From: Pedobacter ureilyticus
GTDB lineage: Bacteria > Bacteroidota > Bacteroidia > Sphingobacteriales > Sphingobacteriaceae
Assembly (NCBI RefSeq): GCF_005925345.1
Contig: NZ_SSHJ01000012.1
Location: forward strand, 62,001-126,000
Direction of reading: 5' to 3'
Length of the DNA stretch: 64,000 nt
Shown: piece by piece, positions 1 to 8,071 of the stretch
Layout of the letters: each line of letters starts with the position of its first letter
How positions within the stretch are numbered: position 1 is the stretch's first letter
Notes under the pieces: generated by a model
Seen by the model: the letters and a program-made list of their open reading frames with translations, nothing else
The model's database searches: none
Told to the model about the DNA's origin: nothing
Program-made: the position numbers and the translations under genes

Positions 1-52
1 CCGCTCTGCGGTTTTCTTGTTAGCCCTATTCATATTGTCCTGCTCTCTCGCT

Positions 53-160
53 CTTCGAGATTTGCAATCTCGAAGCATTATCGTAGGATTTCTAATCCGA
101 GCCCTATTAGCCTAAAAAGGATTGCAAATCCTTGGATACGAATTCCAGATTACAAATCTG
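53..160. repeat. Phased array of four short hairpins
   Basis: Four inverted repeats follow one another, centred near 64, 92, 125 and 153, so about 30 bases apart. The stems are CTTCGAGATT/AATCTCGAAG (53-75), GGATT/AATCC (86-98), AAGGATT/AATCCTT (117-133) and CAGATT/AATCTG (146-160), each with a 3-base loop. The shared core is a GATT...AATC stem with varied flanks. This resembles REP-type intergenic palindromes of Bacteroidota. No gene is seen here. Confidence 0.75.
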
Positions 161-244
161 TAATAGCTTAAACTTGCTAGAGGTTTGTCAAAGCTTGTTA
201 ATAGCACAAGTTTTGCCTTTCCAAACCCGATTCAAGTGCAAATA

Positions 245-319
245 CTTTTGCTTGAGATTGCTTCGTTCCTCGCAATGACGACCATGGCAAAAGATTGCAA
301 CGAAAAGCGGGACTTTCGG
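245..319. repeat. Dispersed repeat, CGTCATTGCGAGG family, copy 1
   Basis: About 75 bases containing GATTGCTTCGTTCCTCGCAA and TGACG, followed by CCATGGCAAAAGATTG and AAGCGGGACT. Nearly the same sequence occurs in opposite orientation at 25842-25911. Short open frames crossing it are not supported as genes. Confidence 0.75.
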
Positions 320-414
320 AACCGAAGAACTATTGTAATTGCTTTTCAAATTATCAACCCTACACGTATCACTCATTACCTAAAACTTAAAACCAAAATT
401 TTCTGCGTCAACTA

Positions 415-445
415 TTTGGTAATTAAACAAATCTCCGTATCTTTG
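415..445 (+). promoter_or_regulatory. Promoter of the rplM operon
   Basis: A TTTG element at 415-418 and TATCTTTG at 438-445 are separated by 19 bases, an exact fit to the Bacteroidota primary sigma consensus TTTG-N19-21-TAnnTTTG. Transcription should begin close to 452, giving a leader of about 50 bases before the GTG at 501. Confidence 0.85.
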
Positions 446-500
446 CAGTCCCTAAAAAACTGGGGGATTATATATTTTTTAACAAATTAAATAAAAGCAA
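446..500 (+). promoter_or_regulatory. rplM 5' leader with a hairpin
   Basis: GTCCC at 448-452 can pair with GGGAT at 464-468 around an A-rich loop, followed by an AT-rich stretch to the start codon. Ribosomal protein L13 leaders have been proposed in Bacteroidia; this could be an autoregulatory site for L13, but the pairing is short and the role is inferred. If transcription starts at about 452 the left arm would lie right at the 5' end. Confidence 0.35.
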
Positions 501-944
501 GTGAATACGTTAAGTTACAAAACTGTCTCTGCGAATGCTAAAACCGTTAATAAACAATGGGTTGTAGTTGATGCTGAAGGAGAGATTTTGGGGCGCTTGT
601 CTTCTAAAATCGCAATGATTATTAGAGGTAAAAACAAGCCTGAGTACACCCCACACGTAGACTGCGGTGATAACGTGATTGTTATTAATGCAGACAAAAT
701 CAAGTTAACCGGAAATAAGTTAACTGATAAAACTTATGTTCGTTACACTGGATATCCAGGTGGTCAACGTTTCATTTCTCCGAAAGAGTTATTGGAAAAA
801 CACCCTAGACGTGTTGTAGAGAAAGCGGTACGTGGTATGTTACCTAAAACCAAATTAGGCAAAAAATTATACACTAATTTATTTGTTTATGCTGGTGCTG
901 AGCATCCTCACGCTGCGCAATCGCCAAAAACTATCAAACTTTAA
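501..944 (+). CDS. rplM: 50S ribosomal protein L13
   Basis: L13 of the large ribosomal subunit, 147 residues, the normal length for the family. The centre carries the conserved DKIKLTGNKLTDK and YTGYPGG segments, and a basic helix PRRVVEKAVRGMLPK follows, all typical of uL13. The start is GTG at 501; it gives the expected N-terminus and sits about 50 bases after the predicted transcription start. First gene of a rplM-rpsI-rpsB cluster, with rpsI 22 bases downstream. The L13-S9 pairing is nearly universal in bacteria, so the call is firm. Confidence 0.97.
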   Translation: MNTLSYKTVSANAKTVNKQWVVVDAEGEILGRLSSKIAMIIRGKNKPEYTPHVDCGDNVIVINADKIKLTGNKLTDKTYVRYTGYPGGQRFISPKELLEKHPRRVVEKAVRGMLPKTKLGKKLYTNLFVYAGAEHPHAAQSPKTIKL

Positions 945-966
945 TTAAAAGTAAAAGAGAAAAGAA

Positions 967-1353
967 ATGTCAACAACAAATACTTCTGGTAGAAGAAAAA
1001 CAGCAGTTGCTCGTATCTATTTAAAAGAGGGTAACGGCACTATTACCGTGAACGGTAAAGATCATAAAGAATATTTCCCAACCCTACCTTTACAATACAT
1101 TGTTAACCAATCATTCGAAGTTTCTGAATTGACTGGCAGGTATGATGTAAATGTAAACGTAGCTGGTGGTGGTGTTAAAGGACAAGCTGAGGCTGTTCGT
1201 TTAGCGATTGCGAAAGCTATTGTTGAGTTAGATGCTGATAAGAAATCTGCATTGCGTGCTAAAGGGTTAGTAACCCGTGATATGCGTATGGTTGAGCGTA
1301 AGAAACCAGGACGTAAGAAAGCTCGTAAGAAATTCCAATTCAGTAAACGTTAA
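967..1353 (+). CDS. rpsI: 30S ribosomal protein S9
   Basis: S9 of the small subunit, 128 residues. It begins with the SGRRKTAVARIYL motif and ends in the conserved basic tail KKARKKFQFSKR, whose last residues reach the decoding centre and contact P-site tRNA in known ribosomes. The segment VAGGGVKGQAEAVRLAIAKA is the usual uS9 core. It lies 22 bases after rplM and 21 bases before rpsB and is presumably cotranscribed with both. Confidence 0.97.
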   Translation: MSTTNTSGRRKTAVARIYLKEGNGTITVNGKDHKEYFPTLPLQYIVNQSFEVSELTGRYDVNVNVAGGGVKGQAEAVRLAIAKAIVELDADKKSALRAKGLVTRDMRMVERKKPGRKKARKKFQFSKR

Positions 1354-1374
1354 TCTTTTAAGGAGACAAAAACA

Positions 1375-2199
1375 ATGGCAAGAACAACATATCAAGACTT
1401 ATTGGATGCAGGTGTACACTTTGGCCACCTTACCCGTAAATGGAATCCAAAAATGGCTCCTTACATCTTCATGGAGCGTAATGGTATCCACATTATAGAT
1501 TTAAACAAAACTTTAGCTAAAACTGAGGAGGCTGCTTCGGCGATTAAACAAATCGTTAAATCTGGTCGTAAGATCTTATTTGTAGCTACTAAAAAACAAG
1601 CTAAAGAAATCGTAGCAGAGCAAGCTAAAAAAGTAAACATGCCTTTCGTAACCGAGCGTTGGTTAGGTGGTATGTTAACTAACTTCGCTACTGTACGTAA
1701 GTCAATCAAAAAGATGGCTAACATCGATAAGATGACTAAAGATGGTACTTATTCAATTCTTTCTAAGAAAGAGCGTTTAATGATCCAACGTGAGCGTATC
1801 AAATTAGAAAGCCTTTTAGGTGGTATCGCTGATTTAAACCGTTTACCTGCGGCGATCTTCTTAATCGACGTGAAGAAAGAGCACATCGCGGTTGCTGAAG
1901 CTTTGAAATTAAACATTCCTACTTTTGCAATGGTTGATACTAACTCTGATCCTTCTAACATCGATTTCCCTATCCCAGCGAATGATGATGCTACAAAATC
2001 AATTTCATTGATTACTGACATCGTTGTTAAAGCTATCGAAGAAGGTTTAGATGAGCGTAAACGTGAGAAAGATGAAGAAGCAGAGAAAGAAGCTGTAGCA
2101 GCGAAAACTGCTGCTGATGCTCCTGAGGCTCCAGCTAAAAAAGCGAAGAAAGAAACTGCTGAAGCAGAAACTTCATCAGAAGATAACACAGAAGCTTAA
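1375..2199 (+). CDS. rpsB: 30S ribosomal protein S2
   Basis: S2 of the small subunit, 274 residues. Typical uS2 segments are GVHFGHLTRKWNPKMAPYIF near the N-terminus, the TERWLGGMLTNF motif and FAMVDTNSDPSNIDFPIPAN. The last 45 residues are a Glu/Lys/Ala-rich tail (from about 228), longer than in Escherichia coli and common in Bacteroidota. GGAG stands shortly before the ATG, a rare hint of a Shine-Dalgarno site here. It is followed by tsf, the usual rpsB-tsf partnership. Confidence 0.97.
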   Translation: MARTTYQDLLDAGVHFGHLTRKWNPKMAPYIFMERNGIHIIDLNKTLAKTEEAASAIKQIVKSGRKILFVATKKQAKEIVAEQAKKVNMPFVTERWLGGMLTNFATVRKSIKKMANIDKMTKDGTYSILSKKERLMIQRERIKLESLLGGIADLNRLPAAIFLIDVKKEHIAVAEALKLNIPTFAMVDTNSDPSNIDFPIPANDDATKSISLITDIVVKAIEEGLDERKREKDEEAEKEAVAAKTAADAPEAPAKKAKKETAEAETSSEDNTEA

Positions 2200-2203
2200 T
2201 TGA

Positions 2204-2260
2204 GTTACGAGTTACGAGTTTTGAGTTATGGGATAAGTCTCGTAACCCATAACCCGTAAC
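2204..2260. repeat. Imperfect inverted repeat between rpsB and tsf
   Basis: GTTATGGG at 2225-2232 pairs with CCCATAAC at 2246-2253, and GTTACG at 2211-2216 with CGTAAC at 2255-2260, on a background of repeated GAGTTACGAGTT words. There is no T-run on the + strand, so it may be an attenuator or a processing site rather than a full terminator. It looks like one of the low-complexity spacer phrases of this genome. Confidence 0.5.
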
Positions 2261-2298
2261 TTTTAACATTTATAAAACATTCAAAATATTTAAAAGAG

Positions 2299-3144
2299 AT
2301 GTCTACAGTACAAATTTCTGCGGCAGATGTAAATAAATTACGTCAACAAACAGGTGCCGGCATGATGGATTGCAAAAAAGCATTAATCGAAGCAAACGGC
2401 GATTTCGAAGCTGCAGTTGATTTATTGCGTAAAAAAGGTCAAAAAGTATCGGCTGCTCGTTCTGGTAACGCTACTTCTGAAGGTTTGGTATCAATCCAAG
2501 TTTCAGCAGATGGCACAAATGGTAAATTAGTTGCTTTAGCTTGCGAAACTGAACCAGTTTCTAAAGTAGAAGATTTCCGTAACTTAGCTCAAGCTATTTT
2601 AGCTGCAGCAGTGGCTAACAATCCTGCTACTGCAGAAGAATTATCAGCTATTGCTTTAGAAGATGGACGTACAGTTGCTGAAACTATCACTGAATTAACT
2701 GGTAAAATCGGCGAGAAAATTGTTATCCAAGAGTATGCTAATATCTCTGGTGAGAAAATCGTTTCTTACATCCACTCTAATGGTAAAATGGGTGTATTAG
2801 TAGTATTTGAAGGTGCAAATGGTACAGATATTACTGAAGCTGGTAAAGATGTTGCAATGCAAATTGCTGCAATGAACCCAGTGGCTGTTGATAAAGATGG
2901 TGTTGATCCAGCTACTATCGAGCGTGAAATTGAGATTGCTAAAGATGTGATCCGCCAAGAAGGTAAACCAGAAGAAATGGTTGAAAAAATTGCTGCTGGT
3001 AAATTGAATAAATTCTACAAAGACAGTACTTTATTAAACCAAGAATTTGTTAAAGACGGTTCTATGGACGTTCGTAAATTTTTAGACAACACTGTTAAAG
3101 GATTAACAGTTACTTCTTTCAAACGTGTACAGTTAGGCGCTTAA
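2299..3144 (+). CDS. tsf: Translation elongation factor Ts
   Basis: Nucleotide exchange factor that recycles EF-Tu from GDP to GTP. 281 residues, as expected. The N-terminal UBA-like domain shows VNKLRQQTGAGMMDCKKALIEANGDFEAAVDLLRKKG split by the hallmark TGAGMMDCKKAL; the core carries the VALACETEPVSK and HSNGKMGVLVVFEG motifs, and the C-terminus has FYKDSTLLNQEFVKD. It follows rpsB after a 99-base spacer and ends just before a strong terminator. Confidence 0.97.
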   Translation: MSTVQISAADVNKLRQQTGAGMMDCKKALIEANGDFEAAVDLLRKKGQKVSAARSGNATSEGLVSIQVSADGTNGKLVALACETEPVSKVEDFRNLAQAILAAAVANNPATAEELSAIALEDGRTVAETITELTGKIGEKIVIQEYANISGEKIVSYIHSNGKMGVLVVFEGANGTDITEAGKDVAMQIAAMNPVAVDKDGVDPATIEREIEIAKDVIRQEGKPEEMVEKIAAGKLNKFYKDSTLLNQEFVKDGSMDVRKFLDNTVKGLTVTSFKRVQLGA

Positions 3145-3170
3145 TTTTTAAGCACACATTGATATAGAAG

Positions 3171-3194
3171 CCCCGAAGCAATTCGGGGTTTTTT
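3171..3194 (+). terminator. Rho-independent terminator after tsf
   Basis: CCCCGAA (3171-3177), loop GCAA, TTCGGGG (3182-3188), then TTTTTT. A GC-rich stem followed directly by a U-run closes the ribosomal protein operon. Confidence 0.9.
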
Positions 3195-3366
3195 GTTTTA
3201 ACGCCTTAGATAGCAATACAAAAAATTTTATATCGCTGTTGAAATTTTTAAATTCAGATTAGCTATTATTAAATTATTCGCTCGCAAGACTCTGAATAAT
3301 ATTATCTTTAATGTTTTATTACGTTGCTGCGAAGCGTAAAGTAGCAATGAGCAAACTATAACAACT

Positions 3367-3981
3367 ATGCTAGAATACTGGAATGCTGCCCCGGTGGCCT
3401 CAATTATTTTCGTTTTTACTTTAATAACCAGCATTTATGCCTTTAACAATACAGATTTGTTCGGCAAGTTCATGTTGCACCCCTATAGTGTAGCCAAAGG
3501 CAATAAACTGTACACATTCATTACCAGTGGGCTAATCCATGCAGATTGGATGCATTTGTTTTTTAACATGTTTACCTTTTTCTTTTTTGCTTTTAAATTA
3601 GAAACTATGATTGGCCATTGGCAATTTGGACTGCTTTATATCGTTTCGCTGGTGTTAAGCGATATTCCGACTGCCGTTAGACATAAAGACGATTACAGAT
3701 ACAGCAGTTTAGGTGCCTCTGGTGCTATTAGCGCTGTTCTCTTTAGCTATATATTGTTTCAACCATTGAGCATGATTGGTGTGATGTTTATACCTATGCC
3801 TGCCATCGTATTTGGCGTACTTTATTTAGTTTATTGCGTGTACATGTCCAGAAACTCCAGAGATAGCATTAACCACGATGCTCACTTTTTCGGCGCACTC
3901 ACTGGACTGATATTAACCGTGATGTTGGTCAAAGGCATCATTCCACATTTTATTGGTCAACTATCCAGCATCTGGCAGTAA
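3367..3981 (+). CDS. Rhomboid family intramembrane serine protease
   Basis: Predicted membrane protease that cuts substrates within the bilayer. 204 residues with about six hydrophobic segments. The catalytic dyad is visible as Ser118 in GASGA (116-120) and His173 in DAHFFGALTG; the HADWMHLFFNMF motif (58-69) is the conserved region near the second helix that holds the family's His and Asn. It is a short rhomboid without an extra cytosolic domain. Its 3' end overlaps the convergent gene at 3961-4923 by 21 bases. The substrate is unknown. Confidence 0.9.
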   Translation: MLEYWNAAPVASIIFVFTLITSIYAFNNTDLFGKFMLHPYSVAKGNKLYTFITSGLIHADWMHLFFNMFTFFFFAFKLETMIGHWQFGLLYIVSLVLSDIPTAVRHKDDYRYSSLGASGAISAVLFSYILFQPLSMIGVMFIPMPAIVFGVLYLVYCVYMSRNSRDSINHDAHFFGALTGLILTVMLVKGIIPHFIGQLSSIWQ

Positions 3982-4923
3982 AGGCTGTTCGAAAAAACTT
4001 AACGGTGCTTTTGGATCCTTAATGATTTCAAACAAGGTTAAACCATAAGGTTTCCAAAAATTCTCGAGCACTTGTCCATAAGTTTTGTGCTGCCACTCAT
4101 CAAACAATGGCTTGTTTTGTATACCACGCAATGGCATTGGGTCTATGTAGGCAATGCCATTAGCTTCGATCACGTTATATTCTGGCAAACGGTTAAACAG
4201 ATAGGCAGAATAGAAGAAACGAGCCGCTAGCTCCTCAAATTGCTGGTCGGATAGCGGTTTATCCTTAATAAAATCTAACAGTGGTTGATGATACCTTTTG
4301 TTGGTGCCGTTGTCTTGTAAGCAGGCTACAATGCCAAAATCTTTAAATTTCAGTGAGAAAATGAGCGTGTTGATTTCGTCTCTAAAACTAAAACCTGTTT
4401 CGGCATTTTCTAGTGGCACCACTACAACAGACCAAGGTTTAAAATCTTCAAATTCTACTTCCCTAAAAATGCCCTGCAACATTAAATGTAGGTTACCAAA
4501 CTTGTGCATTAAGCCTTGAGACATGTTCATGCCATCGCCGCTTAATTGTTTTAAACGGATAGCGCCCTGCATTTCGATATACAGAAAGCTGTACATCATT
4601 TTACCAATCCACCGGAAAAGCTCGGCTTCCGGCAAAGCCGAAACCCCCTGATAGCCTAGCCCAAAAGCAGCCTCAATTTTTTGTTCTAAGGGCAGAATAG
4701 CCTCGGCATACACCTCGGCACTTGCTGGAACTATTAAGCTTTTATAGTCCCTAACGCTTTCGTCTAGTAGTTTAATTTGTTCATTGCCTGTTAAACCAGC
4801 CATGTTTAATAACCAGTCTGGCAAAACACGTACCGCCAAAGGCGATGTTACACTACCGCTCAGAAAACACTTATCGTTCCTAAAATCAAAGGTTTGAAAG
4901 GGATTATAAAGACTATGGTTCAT
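3961..4923 (-). CDS. Hypothetical protein, about 320 residues
   Basis: A cytosolic-looking protein without signal peptide or membrane segments. I do not recognise its family. It has an acidic to neutral, evenly mixed composition, with helical-looking segments around 60-130 and a hydrophobic WSVVVVPL strand near 165. Codon use is like that of its neighbours and there is no frame disruption, so it is a real gene. It converges on the rhomboid gene with a 21-base overlap of 3' ends. Confidence 0.75.
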   Translation of the reverse strand: MNHSLYNPFQTFDFRNDKCFLSGSVTSPLAVRVLPDWLLNMAGLTGNEQIKLLDESVRDYKSLIVPASAEVYAEAILPLEQKIEAAFGLGYQGVSALPEAELFRWIGKMMYSFLYIEMQGAIRLKQLSGDGMNMSQGLMHKFGNLHLMLQGIFREVEFEDFKPWSVVVVPLENAETGFSFRDEINTLIFSLKFKDFGIVACLQDNGTNKRYHQPLLDFIKDKPLSDQQFEELAARFFYSAYLFNRLPEYNVIEANGIAYIDPMPLRGIQNKPLFDEWQHKTYGQVLENFWKPYGLTLFEIIKDPKAPLSFFEQPLLPDAG

Positions 4924-5113
4924 GCGTGCAATATTAGCGATTATAACAATTGATGAAATTGTTTTATTGTCATATTGTTTATTTTAGCTTTCACTTACCC
5001 CGCAAACATGAGGGGACTTTCTATTTGTACAAGCTTTGGCCAAATAAAGCTGATTGATGCGGATTTGCCGACGCTCGAAATAACGCATGTGCGAGAGGCG
5101 CAAATATCATAGC

Positions 5114-5157
5114 AAAAAGTAGGGTTATCGCTATCGTAGCAATAATCCCGCTTTTTC
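5114..5157 (-). terminator. Hairpin after the lipoprotein gene
   Basis: Read on the minus strand, AAAAAGCGGGATTATTGC is followed by a partly complementary arm ending in CCCTACTTTTT. The arms pair imperfectly over about 18 bases and end in a T-run, about 30 bases downstream of the stop at 5190. Terminator function is likely but the mismatches lower certainty. Confidence 0.45.
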
Positions 5158-5189
5158 TAATTTAGAATTTGGCGATTGCCTATTTTTTA

Positions 5190-6320
5190 TCAATACCTAC
5201 TGTAAAACGAATTAATTTGGTCTATCAATTGTGTGTAAATTGGTTTGGTAAACTCTACAAACAAGTTTCCCGGAGGAGGAGGCAACACCTCACGTTTTCT
5301 TGTCAAGGCGTATTGTTGCTTATCCAAAGCACGCTCATCACCTTTAAAGGAAGCCCAGTTATCAACCCAAACATAGGTGCCCGCCAATTTTTGGTTGCGT
5401 AAAACTTTGTTGGTATTTAAATCTATGACCGCATAATTAAGCAAGCCCGAAGAAGAAACCTGTTTCTCAAATATGCTGTAAGTTGCCGTTACGGTGCCGT
5501 AAATCTTTCCTCTGCGGCTTTCTCCAATAACAACACTATCTCTTTTCAGTTTTTCTACACGTTCTTTTACGTAGGTTTGGCCAACAACAAAATCGTCGAA
5601 ACGTAGCTCTAACAATTGGTCGGCCCTAATTTTTTGCTTGTTTGCTTCGGCCTCAGAGTAAAAACGTACAAAAGTATTTCCACGGTAGTTAGCCAAGTAA
5701 TTATTAACTTGTTGCTGAAAATAGTCATTACTCAATTTGTATGTGTTGCTATTGATAATGGCCGGTTGCACCACCACCTTTAACACCGCAGCCCAATAGG
5801 CATCATCTATTTTATCCTTAATTCCTTTTAGCGATGGATAGAAACTTTCAGCTTTTAAAAAGTGGTTATAAGCCGTTTTTGCACTCTGACGGTTGTTTTC
5901 TCTCAAGGCTCGCTCGCCTAAAAGATAACGGGCTTCTGCAGCTTGGTATTTCGAGTCTTCTGCAGCTTTCACATATTTAGGCGGATTAGGAACCAAATTT
6001 AGGCAACTTGGGCAGCTATTTACCTCATCGCTAAGCTGATTTATACGCTGGTAATTGTACAAAATAGTTTCCCATTTTAATGCATCGGCAGATACTTTTG
6101 CTTCGTCTATTTTTCTCAAATGGGTTTTAATGGCCAAATCAAAAGCTTGCGGCAAAACTGCCATAGCATCTTTATTTTGTGGCGAACTTCTTAAACGGTC
6201 TACCGCTTTGGAAACGGCTGCATCGTAATCTCCTTTTTGCAAAGCATTTTTTCCTGTAGTACATCCAACAAATAATATGGATAAGTAAATAAAATACCGT
6301 AATCTTGAAATCGTTTTCAT
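5190..6320 (-). CDS. TPR-like lipoprotein
   Basis: 376 residues. The N-terminus has a basic start, a hydrophobic stretch and FVGC with Cys20 as likely lipid site, so it is probably an outer- or inner-membrane lipoprotein facing the periplasm. Residues 22-60 (ALQKGDYDAAVSKAVDRL) and about 125-160 look like tetratricopeptide helices; the C-terminal half is beta-rich with no recognised domain and ends in PPPPGNLFVEFTKPIY. The start is the ATG at 6320; an upstream extension of the frame has no signal-peptide character. It is divergent from the epimerase gene with 73 bases between the starts. The role is unknown. Confidence 0.75.
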   Translation of the reverse strand: MKTISRLRYFIYLSILFVGCTTGKNALQKGDYDAAVSKAVDRLRSSPQNKDAMAVLPQAFDLAIKTHLRKIDEAKVSADALKWETILYNYQRINQLSDEVNSCPSCLNLVPNPPKYVKAAEDSKYQAAEARYLLGERALRENNRQSAKTAYNHFLKAESFYPSLKGIKDKIDDAYWAAVLKVVVQPAIINSNTYKLSNDYFQQQVNNYLANYRGNTFVRFYSEAEANKQKIRADQLLELRFDDFVVGQTYVKERVEKLKRDSVVIGESRRGKIYGTVTATYSIFEKQVSSSGLLNYAVIDLNTNKVLRNQKLAGTYVWVDNWASFKGDERALDKQQYALTRKREVLPPPPGNLFVEFTKPIYTQLIDQINSFYSRY

Positions 6321-6393
6321 GGCCGCCGCGTTTTTTAAATTTTCACAAATATAATATAGGCTATGTTGCTTTTTATACATTAGACGAATTAGA

Positions 6394-7425
6394 ATGAAAA
6401 TTAGTTGCAAGCAATTTGATTTAGAATTAAAACATGCCTTTTCTATCGCCAAGTTTACCCGTACAAGCACCCCTTTACTGCTTTTAAAAATTGATTATGA
6501 AGGCAAAATAGGTTACGGCGAGGCCAGCATGGTGCCTTACATGGGCGAGAGTTACGAGACCGCCAATGCTTTTTTAAAGAAAGTAGATTGGAGCCACTTT
6601 CAATTCCCCTTTAATTTTGCTTCGATTATGGCATATCTGGATAGCCTAGCTACAGGCAACCCTGCCATTAAAGCAGCCATTGATATTGCATTAAATGATT
6701 TAAACGGACAACTGCAAAACAAACCTTGTTACGAAATTTTTGGTGCCGACCCTAATCAAATGCCTGTAACCTCCTTTACCGTGGGCATTGATACCCCAGA
6801 AATGTTGCGTAAAAAACTGGAAGATGCCAAAGACTTTAAGGTAATAAAAGTTAAGTTGGGCAGAGATAATGATCAAGAGATTATCGAAACCATTCGTAGC
6901 ATTACCAATGTGCCTTTGTATGTAGATGCCAACCAAGGCTGGACCGATAGGATAAAAGCCATTGATTTGATTTACTGGCTGCACGAACAAGGCGTGGTAC
7001 TAATTGAGCAACCTATGGATAAAAATGACTTGGAAGGCAATGCTTGGCTAACCGAACGCAGTCCTATCCCCCTGTTGGCAGACGAGGCGATGCAACGCTT
7101 AAAAGATTTAGAAGGTTTAAAAGGTGCTTACCACGGCATTAATATTAAATTGATGAAAAGCACAGGGATGTACGAAGGCCACCAAACCATTTTAAAAGCT
7201 CGCGAGCTGGGCATGAAAGTTTTGATTGGCTGTATGAGCGAAACTTCCATTGCAACTTTAGCGGGGGCACATTTAGCTCCGCTTTGCGATTGGGCCGATT
7301 TAGATGGGCCATTTTTAACGGTGAACAACCCCTTTGAGCAACCAACCTTTGTGAACGGCAAATACGTACTAAATGATTTGCCAGGCTTGGGATTAAGAGG
7401 TGCTAACGAAGGTTTGTTCGGGTAG
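6394..7425 (+). CDS. Dipeptide epimerase (L-Ala-D/L-Glu type), enolase superfamily
   Basis: Interconverts the stereochemistry of dipeptides such as L-Ala-D-Glu released from peptidoglycan. 343 residues, the family length. Visible catalytic features: acid/base Lys152 and Lys154 in IKVKLG, metal ligands Asp178 (VDAN), Glu205 (IEQP) and Asp230 (LLADE), second base Lys252 in NIKLMK, and the C-terminal DLDGP (302-306 region) that in this family binds the substrate amino group. These residues identify the muconate-lactonizing branch and favour a dipeptide epimerase over other members; the exact substrate is inferred. It probably works in murein peptide recycling. Confidence 0.88.
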   Translation: MKISCKQFDLELKHAFSIAKFTRTSTPLLLLKIDYEGKIGYGEASMVPYMGESYETANAFLKKVDWSHFQFPFNFASIMAYLDSLATGNPAIKAAIDIALNDLNGQLQNKPCYEIFGADPNQMPVTSFTVGIDTPEMLRKKLEDAKDFKVIKVKLGRDNDQEIIETIRSITNVPLYVDANQGWTDRIKAIDLIYWLHEQGVVLIEQPMDKNDLEGNAWLTERSPIPLLADEAMQRLKDLEGLKGAYHGINIKLMKSTGMYEGHQTILKARELGMKVLIGCMSETSIATLAGAHLAPLCDWADLDGPFLTVNNPFEQPTFVNGKYVLNDLPGLGLRGANEGLFG

Positions 7426-7428
7426 AAC

Positions 7429-7548
7429 TTATCTTCCAGCCATTCCATCTTGAAAGCCTCGTATTACATCATCAATATTATATGCTAACGATAGTAGAAC
7501 TAGCACCACTAGGGTAACAAGGCCAATTTTAAAGTATCTGTTTTTCAT
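7429..7548 (-). CDS. Small membrane protein, 39 residues
   Basis: An ATG at 7548 opens a 39-codon frame: a short basic start (MKNRYFK), one strongly hydrophobic helix (about 8-22) and a polar tail NIDDVIRGFQDGMAGR. It converges on the epimerase gene, with the stops only 3 bases apart. The orderly one-helix layout suggests a genuine small protein, but no homology could be tested. Confidence 0.5.
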   Translation of the reverse strand: MKNRYFKIGLVTLVVLVLLSLAYNIDDVIRGFQDGMAGR

Positions 7549-7623
7549 AGGTTTTGCTTTTAAAGGTAGATTTTGCGAAAAGCCCTTAAATATATTTAAG
7601 CGGCTTTCACATTTCCAAAAAAA

Positions 7624-7709
7624 CTACCCTATAAAAAATGTAGGGTAAAAATTTAGAAGTAGCTTTTAAGATTTACTAACTTGCAGTATCTACCCCTATA
7701 TCTACCCTA
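7624..7709 (+). promoter_or_regulatory. Repeated TACCCTA sites before the XRE gene (possible operators)
   Basis: TACCCTA at 7625-7631 and its inverse TAGGGTA at 7641-7647 form a dyad with a 9-base spacer. Two further direct copies, TACCCCTA (7691-7698) and TACCCTA (7703-7709), sit in a tandem ATCTACCC word that runs into the start codon. Four copies in 86 bases directly in front of a helix-turn-helix gene suggest autoregulation; this is inference. Confidence 0.5.
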
Positions 7710-8023
7710 TGAAAATAGCTTCCGGAAGAGTCATCAAAGCCATAAGGCTGCATTTGAGCTACACGCAGAAATTTGTGGCCAACCACCTTAACATTACGGT
7801 AACCACACTGGCAAACATCGAAAATGGACGGGTTAACTTAGACATAGAGAAGCTTTACCACTTAAGTTTGCTTTACAGAATGCCAGCAAGAGACATCTTA
7901 GAATTGATTATTGAGATTCATCAAAAAGGAAACGAAGAGGGTTTAGTTAGTGCCATTAGACAGCTAAGATCTATTACAGAATACGATCTCAAATTTGTTG
8001 AAGAGCCAAACCCTATGCTTTAA
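7709..8023 (+). CDS. XRE-family helix-turn-helix regulator
   Basis: 104 residues. The N-terminal HTH_3 domain spans about 6-62: AIRLHLSYTQKFVANHLNIT carries the first two helices, and TVTTLANIENGRVNLDIEKL the recognition helix with the characteristic IENG. The C-terminal 40 residues lack a known sensor domain. It may bind the TACCCTA repeats directly upstream, which overlap its own start codon. It stands alone, between a convergent small gene and a convergent membrane protein gene. The target genes are not evident. Confidence 0.85.
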   Translation: MKIASGRVIKAIRLHLSYTQKFVANHLNITVTTLANIENGRVNLDIEKLYHLSLLYRMPARDILELIIEIHQKGNEEGLVSAIRQLRSITEYDLKFVEEPNPML

Positions 8024-8033
8024 AGCTATTTTC

Positions 8034-8070
8034 AACACAAAAGCCATCAAAATTTGATGGCTTTTGTGTT
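8034..8070. terminator. Bidirectional terminator hairpin
   Basis: An 18-base perfect inverted repeat (8034-8051 and 8053-8070) around one central base, with core AGCCATCAAA/TTTGATGGCT and flanking A- and T-runs on both sides. It lies exactly between the convergent XRE gene and the gene at 8072-8272 and can serve both. Confidence 0.85.
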
Positions 8071-8071
8071 T

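Noticed and set aside
1749..2189. Long open frame on the strand opposite rpsB.
   Set aside because: It is a shadow of the strongly coding rpsB sequence, with no family resemblance and no promoter.
6321..6470. Extension of the lipoprotein gene upstream to 6470.
   Set aside because: It overlaps the divergent epimerase gene and would bury the lipoprotein signal peptide.
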